Shown piece after piece: positions 10,257-23,088 of a stretch of DNA of 64,000 nucleotides. The translations under genes were made by a program, and so were the position numbers. This stretch comes from Anthoceros angustus (Eukaryota; Streptophyta; Anthocerotopsida; Anthocerotales; Anthocerotaceae). How positions within the stretch are numbered: the stretch's first letter is position 1; every line of letters starts with the position of its first letter. The stretch spans positions 88,094 through 152,093 of the forward strand of contig VJWM01000272.1 of the NCBI GenBank assembly GCA_010909165.1, read 5' to 3'. The notes beneath the pieces are model-generated. The model saw only the letters and a list, made by a program, of their open reading frames with translations. It searched no databases and had not been told where the DNA came from.

Positions 10257-10520
10257 TTGCAGTCCCATGTGAGATGATTTATCGTAACAGCCTTCTTGCG
10301 TGTAAGACTTGGATTTCTTATGTGACGAACCTTACCTAGTTGTCCAGGGTGACAGAATAGCAATGCGCTTGAGGGAAGGTACCTACCGAGGAGATATTGG
10401 CTCCACACAATGTTGATAGAGAGGGTTTATATAACGGAGGAAGCGACCCAAGCACCGGATCGATCGCTGATATCGGAGACATTTATTTTGGCATACTGGT
10501 TCTCGTTTGCAAGGGATAGC
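10257..10520. other. 3' flank of the DUF7869-type gene up to the CACTA element
   Basis: This is non-coding. A TATA-like tttatataa lies at about 10427 on the + strand but is not kept in the right arm, so it is probably chance. The stretch is shared with the right arm (about 46770-47030), so the inverted duplication runs through it. Confidence 0.4.
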
Positions 10521-10551
10521 ACTCCCTACTAGAAAAGGCAGCCTATGTTAC
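10521..10551. repeat. Target duplication ACT and left terminal inverted repeat of element A
   Basis: ACT at 10521-10523 is followed by the terminal repeat from 10524, about 28 bases reading through CCTATGTTAC. The other three termini in the window share the core TACTAGAAA(A)GGCAGCC. Confidence 0.88.
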
Positions 10552-10800
10552 ACTTATGTTAAGATTTGGACCCCGGATGTAACACTTATGTTGCAATTTT
10601 GGGGTCATGTAACACTTTTGGGCGCTTGTTACACTTTGGCTTGGAAACCAAACCGAGTGTTTGTTGCAACCATGTTGCAAGTGTGTTGCAATTTTGTTGA
10701 GATGAAGTGAGAGGCGCTTTTGTCCTCTCTCAAGATTGCAACACGGTTGTAATATATAAAGTGTTACAAGAAAAGTCTTGTAACACTTTTGGAGGCTTGC
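10545..10800. repeat. Subterminal repeats, left end of element A
   Basis: Short motifs tgtaacactt/gttacactt and gttgcaa/ttgcaat recur in both orientations across this stretch. Such clustered subterminal motifs are the usual binding sites for the accessory protein in CACTA elements. The complementary set is at about 46500-46768. Confidence 0.75.
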
Positions 10801-11249
10801 ACCAACCTCCTCCCCATCTACCTTCCTCCTTTACTACATTTACCATATAGAATACTTGGTTTCCCTTATTACCTCGTATGAATACATATAAATAAATACA
10901 TGTATGCATACAGCCTTCGTAGAATACTGGTATTGGTAATATGCCATATACGACAATTTCCTGTGACATACGGTTATATTTCATTTTGTATAAAACACAG
11001 TTATACGACACACTGATAACGTACGTAAATTGTACACGTCCAGGATACTATACTTTGTATTCATCATTCCTGAAAACCTGTACGGATACATACATCCCAC
11101 ATTTCACCCCAGCGGCCTATTTTTGTGTATCCGGTGTCGCGCAACCTACCTTCTCTAGCGGGCGTTACGTGCGGCTTGTCCCCATGCCCATCGGCTTCTT
11201 GCCATGGCTCGCCCACCCTTCTTATCAATTTACTACTTTGTCCTTCCGC
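10801..11249. other. Non-coding stretch inside element A
   Basis: This is an AT-rich then mixed sequence between the subterminal repeats and the downstream reading-frame region. It is conserved in the right arm (about 46030-46500). I see no gene in it. Confidence 0.5.
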
Positions 11250-14200
11250 CTAGGAGTTTGCTTTTGCGCCTGCGGGTTCTTTCGCTCCATACAGGCGCTT
11301 CTTCATTTCTAATTTCCTACTCCTCATCGTATGCATGAGAAGGAAACCTCCTACAACCCCTGCTTTTGCGATTTTCTTCCTCCCTTCCTCTTGCGTCGTC
11401 TCACACCGCCTTTCCCTTTCCATCGCATCCACCTCCCTTCCCTTCTCCCCTCCGCACGCACCCACGTACAAACATCGCAGCATGCCCTTCAAGACATGTG
11501 CATATAGTGGTGTGCACAACGACCTTCAATTGCTTACCTTCCCGCACCCCATCTTTTCTTATGTACCTCTTGCCCACATCCACACCACCACCTCCTTCCA
11601 TCCTCGCTCACTGTGGCGGCCCGTGCCCGTCACACGGCCCCGCCTCCCCTCCCCTCCCCTCCCCGCCTCTTTCGGCCTCCACCTTTTGTCACGGTGGCGT
11701 AGCCTCCAATGGGGCCCTGTGGAGGTCCATGCGCATCGGAGTGCGCTGTATGTGTCTGCACGGTTAGGCACGCCTCAATGTCGCCCCTTCCTCATACTGC
11801 GCCTTTGTTGTTTCGTTGCGCCATCAAGTACCCCTTTGCTGCCTCTTTCTCCTCCCCTCGAAAATTCCCTCATGGCTGCCACTCGCCTTTTGGCCCCACC
11901 ACGACCATGGCTTCGCCATGGACCCCGCCTCCTCCATTCGCCACCGCCTCCCTCTCCCACCCCATTTGTTCACAGCGACGCTGACATGCCCCGCCTTGTC
12001 AGTGACGACACAATTGCCTCCCGCACAAATTCTCATCCGCCTCCGATTCCATCCCTCATGTCTTTCACGGCCCTCGTCACTCCCTCCCCTCGACCCCATC
12101 TCCGTCCACAATGTGCGATTACGCGTCACTGGCGATGGCACCTCCCAACACACGCCCTTTACCACCGGCTGCCCTCTTGACACACCCTCCTTCCGTGAAC
12201 CGCATGGCACTTTGATTCCAAGTCCCTCCCCTCGAAAATTCCCTCATGGCTGCCACTCGCCTTTTGGCCCCACCACGACCATGGCTTCGCCATGGACCCC
12301 GCCTCTCCCTACACATCTTCTCACACTCTCGGCATTCACACTATCACCGTGCATGGACGTTCCATCACCTTCGGGTGATCGTGGCGTCGTCGGCACCACG
12401 ATCACATTGCCCGTCATAGCCTCACTCGGACACTGTTTCCACCATCCGCACCATCCACCTTCGTGGCACCAAGCCCGCCTCCCCTCCCCTCCGCTTTCGT
12501 GTTTTGTCTCCTCCTCTCTCCCAATGCATTCTACTCCCACCGTCCTCCTACTTATCCCCCACATCCACACCACCACCTCCTGCAGGGCCCTGCCTTCCAT
12601 CCTTCGTCTAAATGCCACGGATCTGGATCCATCTCCAATTCCATGTCGTTCAACAAAATTGTCATCTCCCTTGTCCTCGGCCATAGCCTCGAACCTCCGG
12701 GTGGTTCGTTATTCCATGTCTTACCAGTATGAACTCGGGATGACCCGCCATCGCGAACCGCCCACAGAGGTTGCATGGAGATCGTCCTCTTCGCCTCCCA
12801 AATTCAGCCTCCTCTTGGGTACCTCCCATGCTTCTTCTCAAACCAAGCACCCATCCAAAGACGCCTCCCTTGCCCCAAGGGTTTGGCCCCACCCTCCGTT
12901 TTGGCCAGCCTCTCTTTGCAAGTTCATACTTGATGGCTCGAACTTCCTGCTTGCAGCTCCATCCGAGCCTGTGCAAGGGCATCTTCCCACTCCTCCTCGT
13001 CCACCATGCTCGGCTTCTTACCCGCCTCCCCTCCTCCTCTCCCTCTCCTCTAATGCGCCTTTGCGGCCTCCACACATCGAGAATTGCGCGTGCGAGTCAT
13101 TTATGAGAAGTGTCGGCTTATCTGGACTTCACCACCAGGTCGGGAAGGCTTGACACCGATTTCACTAACCGTCCCTTCTCCCCTCGGGCGTCGCGCCATC
13201 TTGCCATGTTCCCAGTTCATTCACAACCTTTGTCCTCACTAGCCAATCCAGGCCTTGCTTCGCCAGACTTCAACAACATCGGATTCCCTTCCTGTCCTTT
13301 GCTTTTGCATTGCCTCCTTCACCATTTCACGCCATTCCTTTTATCAAGGTCACAAGTGCATCGTTGTCCACCTCACACCACTCCATCGCATCCTTCTGCA
13401 CCCTCCTCTCCCTTGTCATCACACCTCCCCTTGGCGAACCGCCGCCATTCCTCATCCAGCCTCAGTCGGCGCACCGGGACCCCGCCTCCCTTGCCCCAAG
13501 GGTTTGGCCCCACCTCCTCTCCCTTGTCATCACACCACCACCTCCCGTGTTGCCATGGCTGCCACTCGCCTTTTGGCCCCACCACGACCATGGCTTCGCC
13601 ATGGACCCCGCCTCCATTCGCCACCGCCTCCCCTCCTCCTCTCCCACCCCATTTGTTCACAACGACACTGACATGCCTTGCCGGTGACGACACAATTGCC
13701 TCCGCTGGAATGAATTCTCATCCGCCTCCAATTCCATCCCTCATGTCTTTCACGGCCCTCGTCACTCCCTCGACCCCATCTCCGTCCACAATGTGCGATT
13801 ACGCTCACTAGGCGGGCACCCTCCCAACACACGCCCTTTACCAGCCTGCTGCCCTCTTGACACACCCTCCTTCCGTGAACCGCATGGCTTCTGATTCCAA
13901 GTCCTCTCGCCCACGCAGCCAGAACTTGACGTGACGGCACCCTCCCAACACACGCCCATTACCACCGGCTGCCCTCTCCCTACACATCTGCTCACACTCT
14001 CTTCATTCACACTATCACCGTGCATGGACGTTCCATCACCTTCGGGTGATCGTGGCGTCGTCGGCACCACGATCACATTGCCCGTCATAGCCTCACTCGG
14101 ACACTGTTTCCACCATCCGCACCATCCCACCTTCGTGGCGCTGCCCCGCCTCCCCTCCGTTTCTCTTCGTGTTTTGTCTCCTCCTCTCTCCCAATGCATT

Positions 14201-15955
14201 CTACTCCCACCGTCCTCCTACTTATCCCCCACATCCACACCACCACCTCCTGCAGGTGCACCCCATCTTCCATCCTTCGTCTAAATGCCACGATCTGGAT
14301 CCATCTCCAATTCCATGTCGTTCAACAAAATTGTCATCTCCCTTGTCCTCGGCCATAGCCTCGAACCTCGGGTGGTTCGTTATTCCATGTCTTACCAGTA
14401 TGAACTCGGGAGACCCGCCATCCGCGAACCGCCCACAGAGGTTGCATGGAGATCGTCCTCTTGATCTCCCAAATTCAGCCTCCTCTTGATTTGGGTACCT
14501 CCCATGCTTCTTCTCAAACCAAGCACCCATCCAGACGCCCTCCCTTGCCCCAAGGGTTTGGCCCCACCCTCCGCTTTTGGCCCCACCCTCCGTTTCTCTT
14601 TGTCGTAAGTTCATACTTGATGGCTCGAACTTCCTGCTTGCAGCTCCATCCGAGCCTGTGCAAGGGCATCTTCCCACTCCTCCTCGTCCACCATGCTCGG
14701 CTTCTTACCCGCTCCTCCCCTCCCCGCTCCCTCTCCTCTAATGCACCGCCTCCACACATCGAGAATTGCGCGTGCGAGTCATTGAGAAGTGTCGGCTTAT
14801 CTGGACTTCACCACCAGGTCGGGAAGGCTTGACACCGATTTCACTAACCGTCCCTTCTCCCCTAACGCCGCGCCATCTTGCCATGTTCCCAGTTCATTCA
14901 CAACCTTTGTCCTCACCGGTCATTTTCGTGCCTTGCTTGCTCAGACCCCGAACAACATCGGATTCCCTTCCTTCCTGTCCTTTGCTTTTGCATTGCCTCC
15001 GCCATTTCACGCCATTCCTTTTATCAAGGTCACAAGTGCATCGTTGTCCACCTCACACCACTCCATCGATCCGCCCCTGCACCCTCCTCTCCCTTGTCAT
15101 CACACCTCCCCTTGGCGAACCGCCATTCCTCATCCAGCTTCAGGCGTTGTTTGGCGCACCGGGACCCCGCCCACGCGGTTGCCCCGACCGCCCTCGGTTT
15201 CGTTTGCCTTCGTCCCAACCACCTCCCGTGTTGCCATGGGCTGCCTCCACATGTCCTGCTGCATGAACAGCTGCCAGCATGCCAAGCAAGGTGCACCGCA
15301 ACGTCCGCAAAGCGAACTGCATCAACGTGTGTACAAATTCGGAACAAGACGTTCTTGTCAATCCAGTCTCGAAACACCCACCTCATCTGACAGCAAAGCA
15401 TCGTCACCCACTGCGTTCAATTCGCGAACGCAATGCTCCAAGTCCGCCTCGGGCTGGGATATTCCACGCCTCCATGTCCTCAACCGCCATTGGTTGGGCC
15501 GCCATGTTCCCTTGTCCTCACAACTCTCGTGTGTCTATGTAGGATGCGGTGGCTGGGGTGGATGAGCGAGGTAGCTCGGATCGAGGTGTTAGGTGGTGGG
15601 GTGGATGAGCGAGGTAGCTCGAGACGAGCTTGCCCTCTCATCCTCCCCACCCACCTACGGATAGGCGTCGGCGGCGGCGTCGGCGGTGGTGCTCTAGCGG
15701 GGTATCGATGTCCGCAAACTCGGCTTCCACGCCTTCCTTCCCGCCATTGCCCGTTCGGGGACGCCACCGCCATCTTGAAGGCATTGGCTTGCCCTTCCGA
15801 TAGTTGCCAAGCCAAGGGTCGCCATCGCCAAAATTCAAAGCTCTTCATATGGAAAGCCTTTGTTTGCAAACTCGTCGGCGGCGGCGTCGCGCCATCTTGC
15901 CATGTTCCCAGTTCATTCACAACCTTTGTCCTCACTGCCCTTCTCCTTCGCCATA
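11250..15955 (-). pseudogene. Purine-rich reading-frame region downstream of TNP2, element A
   Basis: This lies directly after the transposase on the same strand. In the right-arm copy it starts MAKARKGRRIRSLMPADEF followed by ANKGFPYEEL. Later - strand pieces include FEKKHGRYPNQEEAEFGRSR and FVERHGIGDGSRS. The left arm has a different start, MAKEKGSEDKG, because of a local rearrangement. Position next to TNP2 would suit the second (TnpA or Ptta-like) protein of CACTA elements, but I do not recognise a domain. The sequence is strongly purine-rich on this strand, so the opposite strand is open by composition alone. Frames are interrupted many times. Confidence 0.4.
11865..15235. repeat. Direct tandem duplication, unit about 1,685 bases, only in the left arm
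   Basis: The unit at about 11865-13550 is repeated at about 13551-15235. Matching landmarks at 11870/13555, 12303/13975, 13100/14785 and 13400/15092 all give offsets of 1,672-1,687. The first unit also contains an extra copy of about 75 bases (11855-11930 repeated at 12225-12303). The right arm has one unit. Confidence 0.85.
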
Positions 15956-15999
15956 ATGACTAGTGTTTTATATTACGACAACTTGTAGTCCCTTGCCCA

Positions 16000-18900
16000 C
16001 AATTGAGTGCGATCTAGACGTGCCATCATTGCATATTGCCGATAATCGTGTCCTCATGTGAACACCGCCATCAAGACCACGGTATTTACGTGTCACGTTG
16101 GTTACGTTGTCTTCCATTGGAGCCACATTACGCTCATCAAGAGTCCGGAGGTTACGCCCCATCTTCGTGTCACGCTCTGCCTTCCAATGGAGCCACATTA
16201 CATTACGCTCGCTGGTCCGGAGGTTCGCCCCATCCTCGACGTCCATAGGCCACATGCCATGCGCTATATGGCTCCGCCCACTCGCCTCCGTGTCCCTCCA
16301 TCCCTCGCCGGTGGGTACCAGCGATGGCCCAAATGTTGTCATCCCCGTCTCCGGATGCAGATGCATCGGCCACCTGGCGGCCACAAACGGACCATCTATT
16401 GAGCGCACTGACACACAAACTTTCTCCGTATTTACAATGTCAAATCCGTGTACGACTGTGATCGATGGCCTTGTCCCTCCCGGCCGACACTCGTACCATC
16501 TAACCTTCAACAAAATTGGCTTAAAATCATGCGAACCGCAGCGGAGTATTTGTTCTATGTGCCCGAGAACGGCGCTCCTCTTCAATGTCGCCGCCGCCCC
16601 CATGAGAAACTTCACCACCGCCTTGTACTCCGCGACGCTTTGTCCGCCTCCATCGCTCGAGGTGGCGCCTTTGTTCCACATGTGGCTATATGCCACCGCT
16701 GCAACGCAGCCCATCCATGATTGCGGTCACTTGGGTCATGCAAGGATGCCCATCCCATGCTCGAGCCCTTCTTCCATATATCCGTCACGAAAGTCCGCCG
16801 ACCATCCTGCACCGTTTGTCCTAACTTCTTCCTCGTACATGTCCAAGAACGCAGACCTCGTGATACAACACATATGTATGCTGGCGTGCCTCCACGGCAT
16901 CCATAATGTACGACGGCCGACACCCAAAGCACCTTCTCCCCATACGCTCATCTCCCATGCTTCTCCCACGTGAGCGTAATAAGCGGAGAAATGTCATGCC
17001 GAAATGCAAACTCTCCTCACGCATGTACCCCACCGCTATCTGGACTCGGGTCTCGGCTACCGTCGCACCGTCCGCTTCTCGGATCCTAAATACCTCTCCA
17101 CCGGGTACATCCACCTAGTGTGAATCGGGCCCAAAGCGCCACCTCATCCACTAAGTGTAATATGAGGTGGGTTGATATATCAAACATCTTGGGAAATTGC
17201 TTCTCGAGAGCACATTACCCTCATCGCCTTCACACAGGTTTGGATGTCCCGACTCGGTATCGTCCGGCAAATCCACCGAAGGCGTCCTAGCTTTACAACC
17301 GCCTTGTACACCGCTCTATGCACCCCGAGGACGATGGGGAATATGATTTCCAACATAATGTTACCATGGCATTTCAGTCGCCAACTTTCCCGCTTTCCAC
17401 CTTAGCGCTATGTTGGACCCATAGCCTGTGCTTGATGCGCTTAATGCCCTCAATCACGGTCTTCAAGTCCGACGGACAAAACGACGGCGCGGTATTGGCC
17501 ATCGTCACCTGTGCCACAACCATCTTTTCCCCGCTTGCTTCCATGTCCATGCGCGCAATGTCATCTCGCTCTCCGTCGGCGTGTGCCATATGGCCTCGCA
17601 TTGTTTTTTCCACGCAGTATCACATCCTTTGGCGCCCACACAAGCATGTGACGCCATGGCAGACTCAACAAGGACGACATTCTCCGGTTCCAAAGTTGCC
17701 TACCGACGGACGTCTAGTGTCGCAGCTTCTCTGCGTGCCATATCCGTCACAATATCATCGAACGTTGGCGGCCTTGGTTTGGGTCGGAGGTCCGCCAGTC
17801 CATCAAACCAATCTGCATCCTCCCACCGTCCACTGTCATTAGCTGGTAGCCACCGACGCGATCCGACATAAACGGGCTTTTTCAAATCTCTGGAATAGCG
17901 AGAATCAAGGTCCAGCCAGCAATCGACACACGCTCGCTTCCCTCTCACTTGCAATCCGGTGAGGGTACCCAACCCCGGGTAATCGGCAATGATGTGCGAA
18001 TCACAGAATTTGAAATGCCTCTTAGGATGGTTTTCAGATTGAGAAATCTTCCATGTCCACCCCTCCATAACTCTTCGAGTTCATCTACCGTGCCATGTAC
18101 ACATCGAAATTTTAACCATCCCCGCCCCGCACAATCGAGGCATGATGACATGCGTCCTTTGTCTGGCCCAAGGTGGCATGTTGTGCACAAATACCAAAAC
18201 CGCCATATGGACGTGTTTGACTGCGGCCAAACGGGTTGAACCGTCGTGGATAATGCTAACCTCAAGTTCCTCGCTCATCGCCGAAACCATCAATGCATCT
18301 AGTGCCTCCACGGCATCCATAATGTACGACGGCCGACACCCAAAGCACCTTCTCCCCATACGCTCATCTGCGTCCATGCTTCTCCCACGTGAGCGTAATA
18401 AGCGGAGAAATGTCATGCCGAAATGCAAACTCTCCTCACGCATGTACCCCACCGCTATATCGACTCGGGTCTCGGCTACCGTCGACCGTCCGCTTCTCGG
18501 ATCCTAAATACCTCTCCACCGGGTACATCCACCTAGTGAACTGGCCCAAAGCGCCACCTCATCCACTAAGTGTAATATGAGGTGGGTTGATATATCAAAC
18601 ATCTTGGGAAATTGCTTCTCGAGAGCACATTACCCTCATCGCCTCTGCTGCTTGGATGTCCCGACTCGGTATCGTCCGGCAAATCCACCGAAGGCGTCCT
18701 AGCTTTACAACCGCCTTGTACACCTCTCCTCTCTATGCACCCGGAGGATGGGGAATATGATTTCCAACATAATCCATGGCATTTCAGTCGCCAACTTTCC
18801 CGCTTTCCACCTTAGCTATGTTGGACCCATAGCCTGCTTGATGCGCTTAATGCCCTCAATCACGGTCTTCAAGTCCGATTTGGACAAAACGACGGCGCTG

Positions 18901-20640
18901 CGGTATTGGCCATCGTCACCTGTGCCACAACCATCTTTTCCCCGCTTGCTACCATGTCCATGCGCAAGCAATGTCATCTCGCTCTCCGTCGGCCATATGG
19001 CCTCTGCATTGTTTTTCCACGTGCATCACATCCTTTGGCGCCCACACAAGCATGTGACGCCAAGATGGCGTGACTAACAAGGACGACATTCTCCGGTTCC
19101 AAAGTTGCCGACGGACGTCTGCGGTGTCGCAGCTCGCCATATCCGTCACAATATCATCGAACGTTGGCGGCTTTGGTTTGGTGAGGTCCGCCACCCATCA
19201 AACCAATCGCATCCTCCCACCGCCCACCATCCATTAGGTAGCCACCGACGCGATCCGACATAAACGGGCTTTTCAAATCGAATAGCGAGAATCAAGGTCC
19301 GCCAAGAATCGACACACGCCGCTTCCTCTCACTTGCAATCCGTGAGGGTACCCAACCCGGGTAATCGGCAATGAATCACACAGAATTTGAAATGCCTCTT
19401 AGGATGGTTTACCGATTGAGAAATCTTCCATGTCCACCCCTCCATAACTCTTCGAGTTCATCTACCGGTGCCATGTACACATCGAAATTTTAACCATCCC
19501 CCGCACAATCGAGGCATGATGACATGCGCCCTTCTGGCCCAAGGTGGCATGTTGAAATACCAAAACCGCCATATGGACGTGTTTGACTGCGGCCAAACGG
19601 GTTGAACCGTCTGTGGATAATGCTAACCTCAAGTTCCTCCATCGCCGAAACCATCAATCGCATCTAGTGCTCTCCATGCCGGGTATCCGCCATCATGGAC
19701 ATGTCCCCATTCTCGCTTTGCCTCCCGACATACCAAGTCATCAATCGTGCTATTTCCGCCATTCAAACATGCGTTCCGGTTTCAAGGGAAAATGCCGAGG
19801 ACCTTCCGAGGACTCGACCTGCTTCATCAAACCCATCCTCGAACCGCGGCCCCACACTTTGGGCAATGGTTGCGCCCCGTACTCGTAATGTAACGCAGTT
19901 TTCTCACAAGCATGGATTTTCTCATATCCGGGGCCAAATAGGTGCAACAGTTGACTTGGCCTCGCATATGTCCTTCTCGCTCCTCGAACCGCAAAAATCC
20001 ACACTTAAGATCTTTAAGAGGGTCAATCGCGACCACCGATGTCAAACATGGTTTGCCAAGACAACAACAACAGGTGGCGCTTAGCCGCTCTTCGCCACCG
20101 CCTGCTCACCGGTATAAAGGCGTCTCGCCGCCAGCCCGACAAGCTGGTTTTCGGCGGTTCCCTCCGTGCCAAGTGCATGATCAGTTGCTTCCAGCAAGTC
20201 GTCCACAGAGTGCATATGAGGTACATCTTCACGTCCCGTTCCCTCGTCCATGCTCTCCACATCGGAGCTGCCACTTTGGTCGCCCCCATTGCCTTCGCTG
20301 TCTCGCATTTCATACTCCTCGGAGCCCGTTTCCGTATCCGTCTGCGGTGGAGAGACGCCTTCAAGGCCTCCGCCACCGTCAGTGTCCAAACTTGGCTCCA
20401 CGGTCTGCCAGATAAACCTCAGTAATGCAAATTAGAGAGAGCAATGGTGGTGCACGCAACAGCCACGCCGGAGCCCGTGAGGCACCCGCAAACAAGTTTT
20501 GAGATGTGCGCCGAATCACGAGGTCGCCACACACTGACGGCATGGACAAAACATGTAAACCTCATTTGCAAATCGGGCATCTTGCACGTGGTCCCGACCC
20601 GGTGTCGACCACAAGCGAATCAGCGGCACCAAGACAGTAA
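16000..20640 (-). pseudogene. TNP2-type CACTA transposase, element A (internally duplicated, frame-disrupted)
   Basis: This is the transposase that would cut and join the element ends. From 5' (high coordinates) to 3' it shows a CPC-x2-C motif near 20,530-20,620 (transposase-associated zinc-like domain) and an acidic stretch at 20,200-20,400. Next come YEKIHACEK with a CPKC pair (19,850-19,920), FPLKPERMF (about 19,770), VHNMPPW, HVIMPRLC and DELEELW (18,060-18,190). These are followed by DYPGLGTLTGLQVRGKRACVDC and GSRRWLP (17,840-17,990), DVMHVEK (about 19,010, second unit), HLILHLVDE and RWMYPVERYL (about 17,110-17,190). It ends with a DUF4216-like end (HGFDIVNTEKV, 16,430-16,520). This is the normal TNP2 order once the tandem duplication is allowed for. 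Every segment is separated by frame changes. The family call rests on many motifs. Confidence 0.88.
16887..19672. repeat. Direct tandem duplication inside TNP2, unit about 1,416 bases, left arm only
   Basis: gcctccacggcatccataat begins at 16887 and again at 18303. The copies run to about 18302 and 19672. The duplicated part covers the transposase core from NMPPW through the C-terminal motifs, so the left TNP2 could not give a normal product. The right-arm TNP2 has one copy. Confidence 0.87.
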
Positions 20641-20649
20641 CCTATGAAT

Positions 20650-23088
20650 GCCGCAGACTCCCACGCGAATTCATGTCCAATTCACAACGACCCATCAGAC
20701 ACGCCAGGTGCAGGCATCACGCCGCAGCGCAGACGCCACCTCCAAATCGAGAACCGCCCTTCAACATTAGAGCACCTCGACGACGATCGACGCACTCGAC
20801 GATGAGCCGTCCGTCGATGGCACGGGAGTGGGGTGTTGCCAGATTCACGCCATGTTCATCCCATATCCTGAGCGAGCGACGATGGGATGAATCATTGCAT
20901 TGGCGGGATGTCCCGGCTCAATAAACACTCCCGACATTGAGCGCACTCCGCCGCAGCGGTGAGGTGACGGCTATTGAAAGGGAGGAGATGAGCAAAGCGC
21001 GGTGGCGCAGCGGTCGGCTCTTGTCTACATGAGTGAGTCATTGCACTTGCAAACATGTGTTCTGGCTAAAAGATGCCCCACCTCCTTCACAATTTTACAT
21101 TCAAACCCGACGGGAAGCGGTTGCATTGAAAGGAAGCGGAAGATGCTCAGCACGAGGCGCGCCCATCCTTGCTGCAGGCCACCTCCTTGATTTGCACTTC
21201 GTCCATAGCGAGGGATAGTGTTGAGCTCATGCTCTCAAAGTCTCTATACAACTCCCATGTTGCGTGCGCCATTGCAGTGAAAGGGCAGCACCCAATACGA
21301 CAGGTGTTCCATGCCGCCTCTTCGCCGCCCCAAGTCCATTCTTGAGGTGTGTAGCTTCAGTGGCCGGCCGATGTGAAGCCCCACAACGGCAGCTTCTATC
21401 CAAACAATCGACTCAAGTTCGCAGAAATCCTCCTCGGATCGTGGCCTGCAAAAGTGTAGCTCCGTATGCGACTTGCCTCTTCCTCCCATTGGGAAATTGC
21501 CGGTTCGCGCGTGACGACGCCGTCCCAAAGCTGGAATCCTCCCGCCTTCCCTTCCTCTTCAGACAAGATGGTCCGGCGGGGAGTGTTGTGCAAATGCCTT
21601 CCCTTCCTCTCAACCTCCCTTTCGCCTTCAACTTTCGAGGCTTGCGAAAGTCCCCGCCTTCGTTCCACCTCGATCCATCACGGTTTGGAGGCGACACTTG
21701 TATAGTTTACCGCAGGCCACTATCCGGAGGAGGGCAACGCGATGGCAAAGGATCCCAAAGTTTGTGAATCCATATGGCATCCATCGCACACGGTCACGAT
21801 TGACACGCCAAACATAAGTGACGTGGCGTGACATGTCATGTCCGCTCCACGGTATGGATGGGCACCAACCCCTATCCATCCATTCCGCGAAGTGGACATG
21901 ACAGTCATCGACTTTTATTGCGGTGTTGATGAGTAGTACACGTGGTACAAATGGAGGAATCACATTTCCCAACGCCGCCTTTAAGAATGGTGAAGTATAC
22001 CCGAATGTGAGGTATAACTGCCCCGAACACGACGACCGCCATGCCCAAGAGACGCAAAGCTGGGGCCGACGGCCAAGCCTCGCTTCGTGGCCGTGAGAGC
22101 AACCTCCGCCCATCGCCGATGGCCATCGCTGAATGTGAACCGCAGCCTCTTCCTCGATGGCCATCGGGGCTATCACGCCGTGACGCAAAGAATATCCACA
22201 TTAATCCGCAATGTTGCAAGCAACATCGAAGGTGAGGAAATGAACGCTTGTAAACATATAAAGAGAAATCCAAACATCCACGAGGTTCAAAGAAATGATC
22301 GCCCACGGTCACGGCTTGTGAAACGAGGTGTGACAACGCGATTTGTGCCCGACACCTTCCATGCCACATGAGGTTGGATACCATCGCCACTCCGTGACCA
22401 TTGTGACTTCCACATTGCCACCCCAATGGCGGATTCCATTTGCATGCACACGAAGACACGCCCACTAAGATGGGCGAGTCAACGCCTCCAGCGCGCTGGG
22501 GTCCTTGATGGCCATCGAGGGGCGGTGCACCGGGAGATGGAGAGAACAACAAACCAATGGTGGTTCTTTGCCCACCGCACCGAGGGCGCCCAACGTGGTT
22601 GGTTTCCTACACATGCCCATGGCAATTGCGCATGAAGAGAGGAGGAGAGGGCAAGGGTTGGGAGTTGTGCAGCCTCCTCGACTATTCCACAAGGCGACCG
22701 TGATCCGCTGAGGAGCAACAGATCGCCACAACCATGAAGCGGAGGCCTGTGCAAGGTCATTTAAACCGTGCATGCAGATGAGGGCGCCGTCGCAACCAAT
22801 GTGCGTCATGGCGAATGGAGGAAGCAGTCGAGGAATCTTTCATGTCGACTGCTCAGAAGGAAAACGCAGTACGGCGTGCTTTCCGGCTATCGATTTCCAT
22901 GAATGACCACTATTGCAAGTTGCAATGAGGATGGCGGTCGGTTAGTGCGTACAGAGTGGCGCGGATTCCAATGCCGTTTCAGGATATGAAAAAAAGGCCA
23001 CAAACGTCCGCCTTCCTGACGGAGGGTTGTCGCCATTGCGCTTTTTCACAATTTCAGCCATGTGTCATCCTCCCGCCATGTCTCCTAG
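20650..23088. other. Internal region of element A upstream of TNP2
   Basis: I see no recognised domain. On the - strand at about 21240-21700 a frame starts MDRGGxxxG and has the basic run RKPRKLKAKGRLRGR, then GRKRQVAYGATLLQATIRGG in another frame. The right arm keeps it at about 39117-39720 on the + strand (MDRGGNKGLRKPRKLKAKGR). It may be the 5' part of the TNP2 transcript or a small basic protein. The rest, 21,750-23,000, is shared by both arms with changing frames. Confidence 0.35.

Noticed and set aside
10421-10440. TATA box (tttatataa) as promoter for the CACTA element
   Set aside because: It is outside the element, not conserved in the right arm, and no gene follows it on the + strand within a sensible distance.
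11816-13153. Open frame of 445 residues on the + strand rich in Pro, Ser and His, and a similar 363-residue frame on the - strand at 44084-45175
   Set aside because: The strand is pyrimidine-rich, so stop codons are rare by composition. The product is low-complexity with no domain, and the two frames agree only in patches between the arms.
21002-21120. tRNA-like box A (tggcgcagcggtcgg) with a weak box B about 100 bases later, suggesting a SINE
   Set aside because: Spacing is too long for a tRNA or SINE promoter, there is no cloverleaf, and the right arm does not conserve it.
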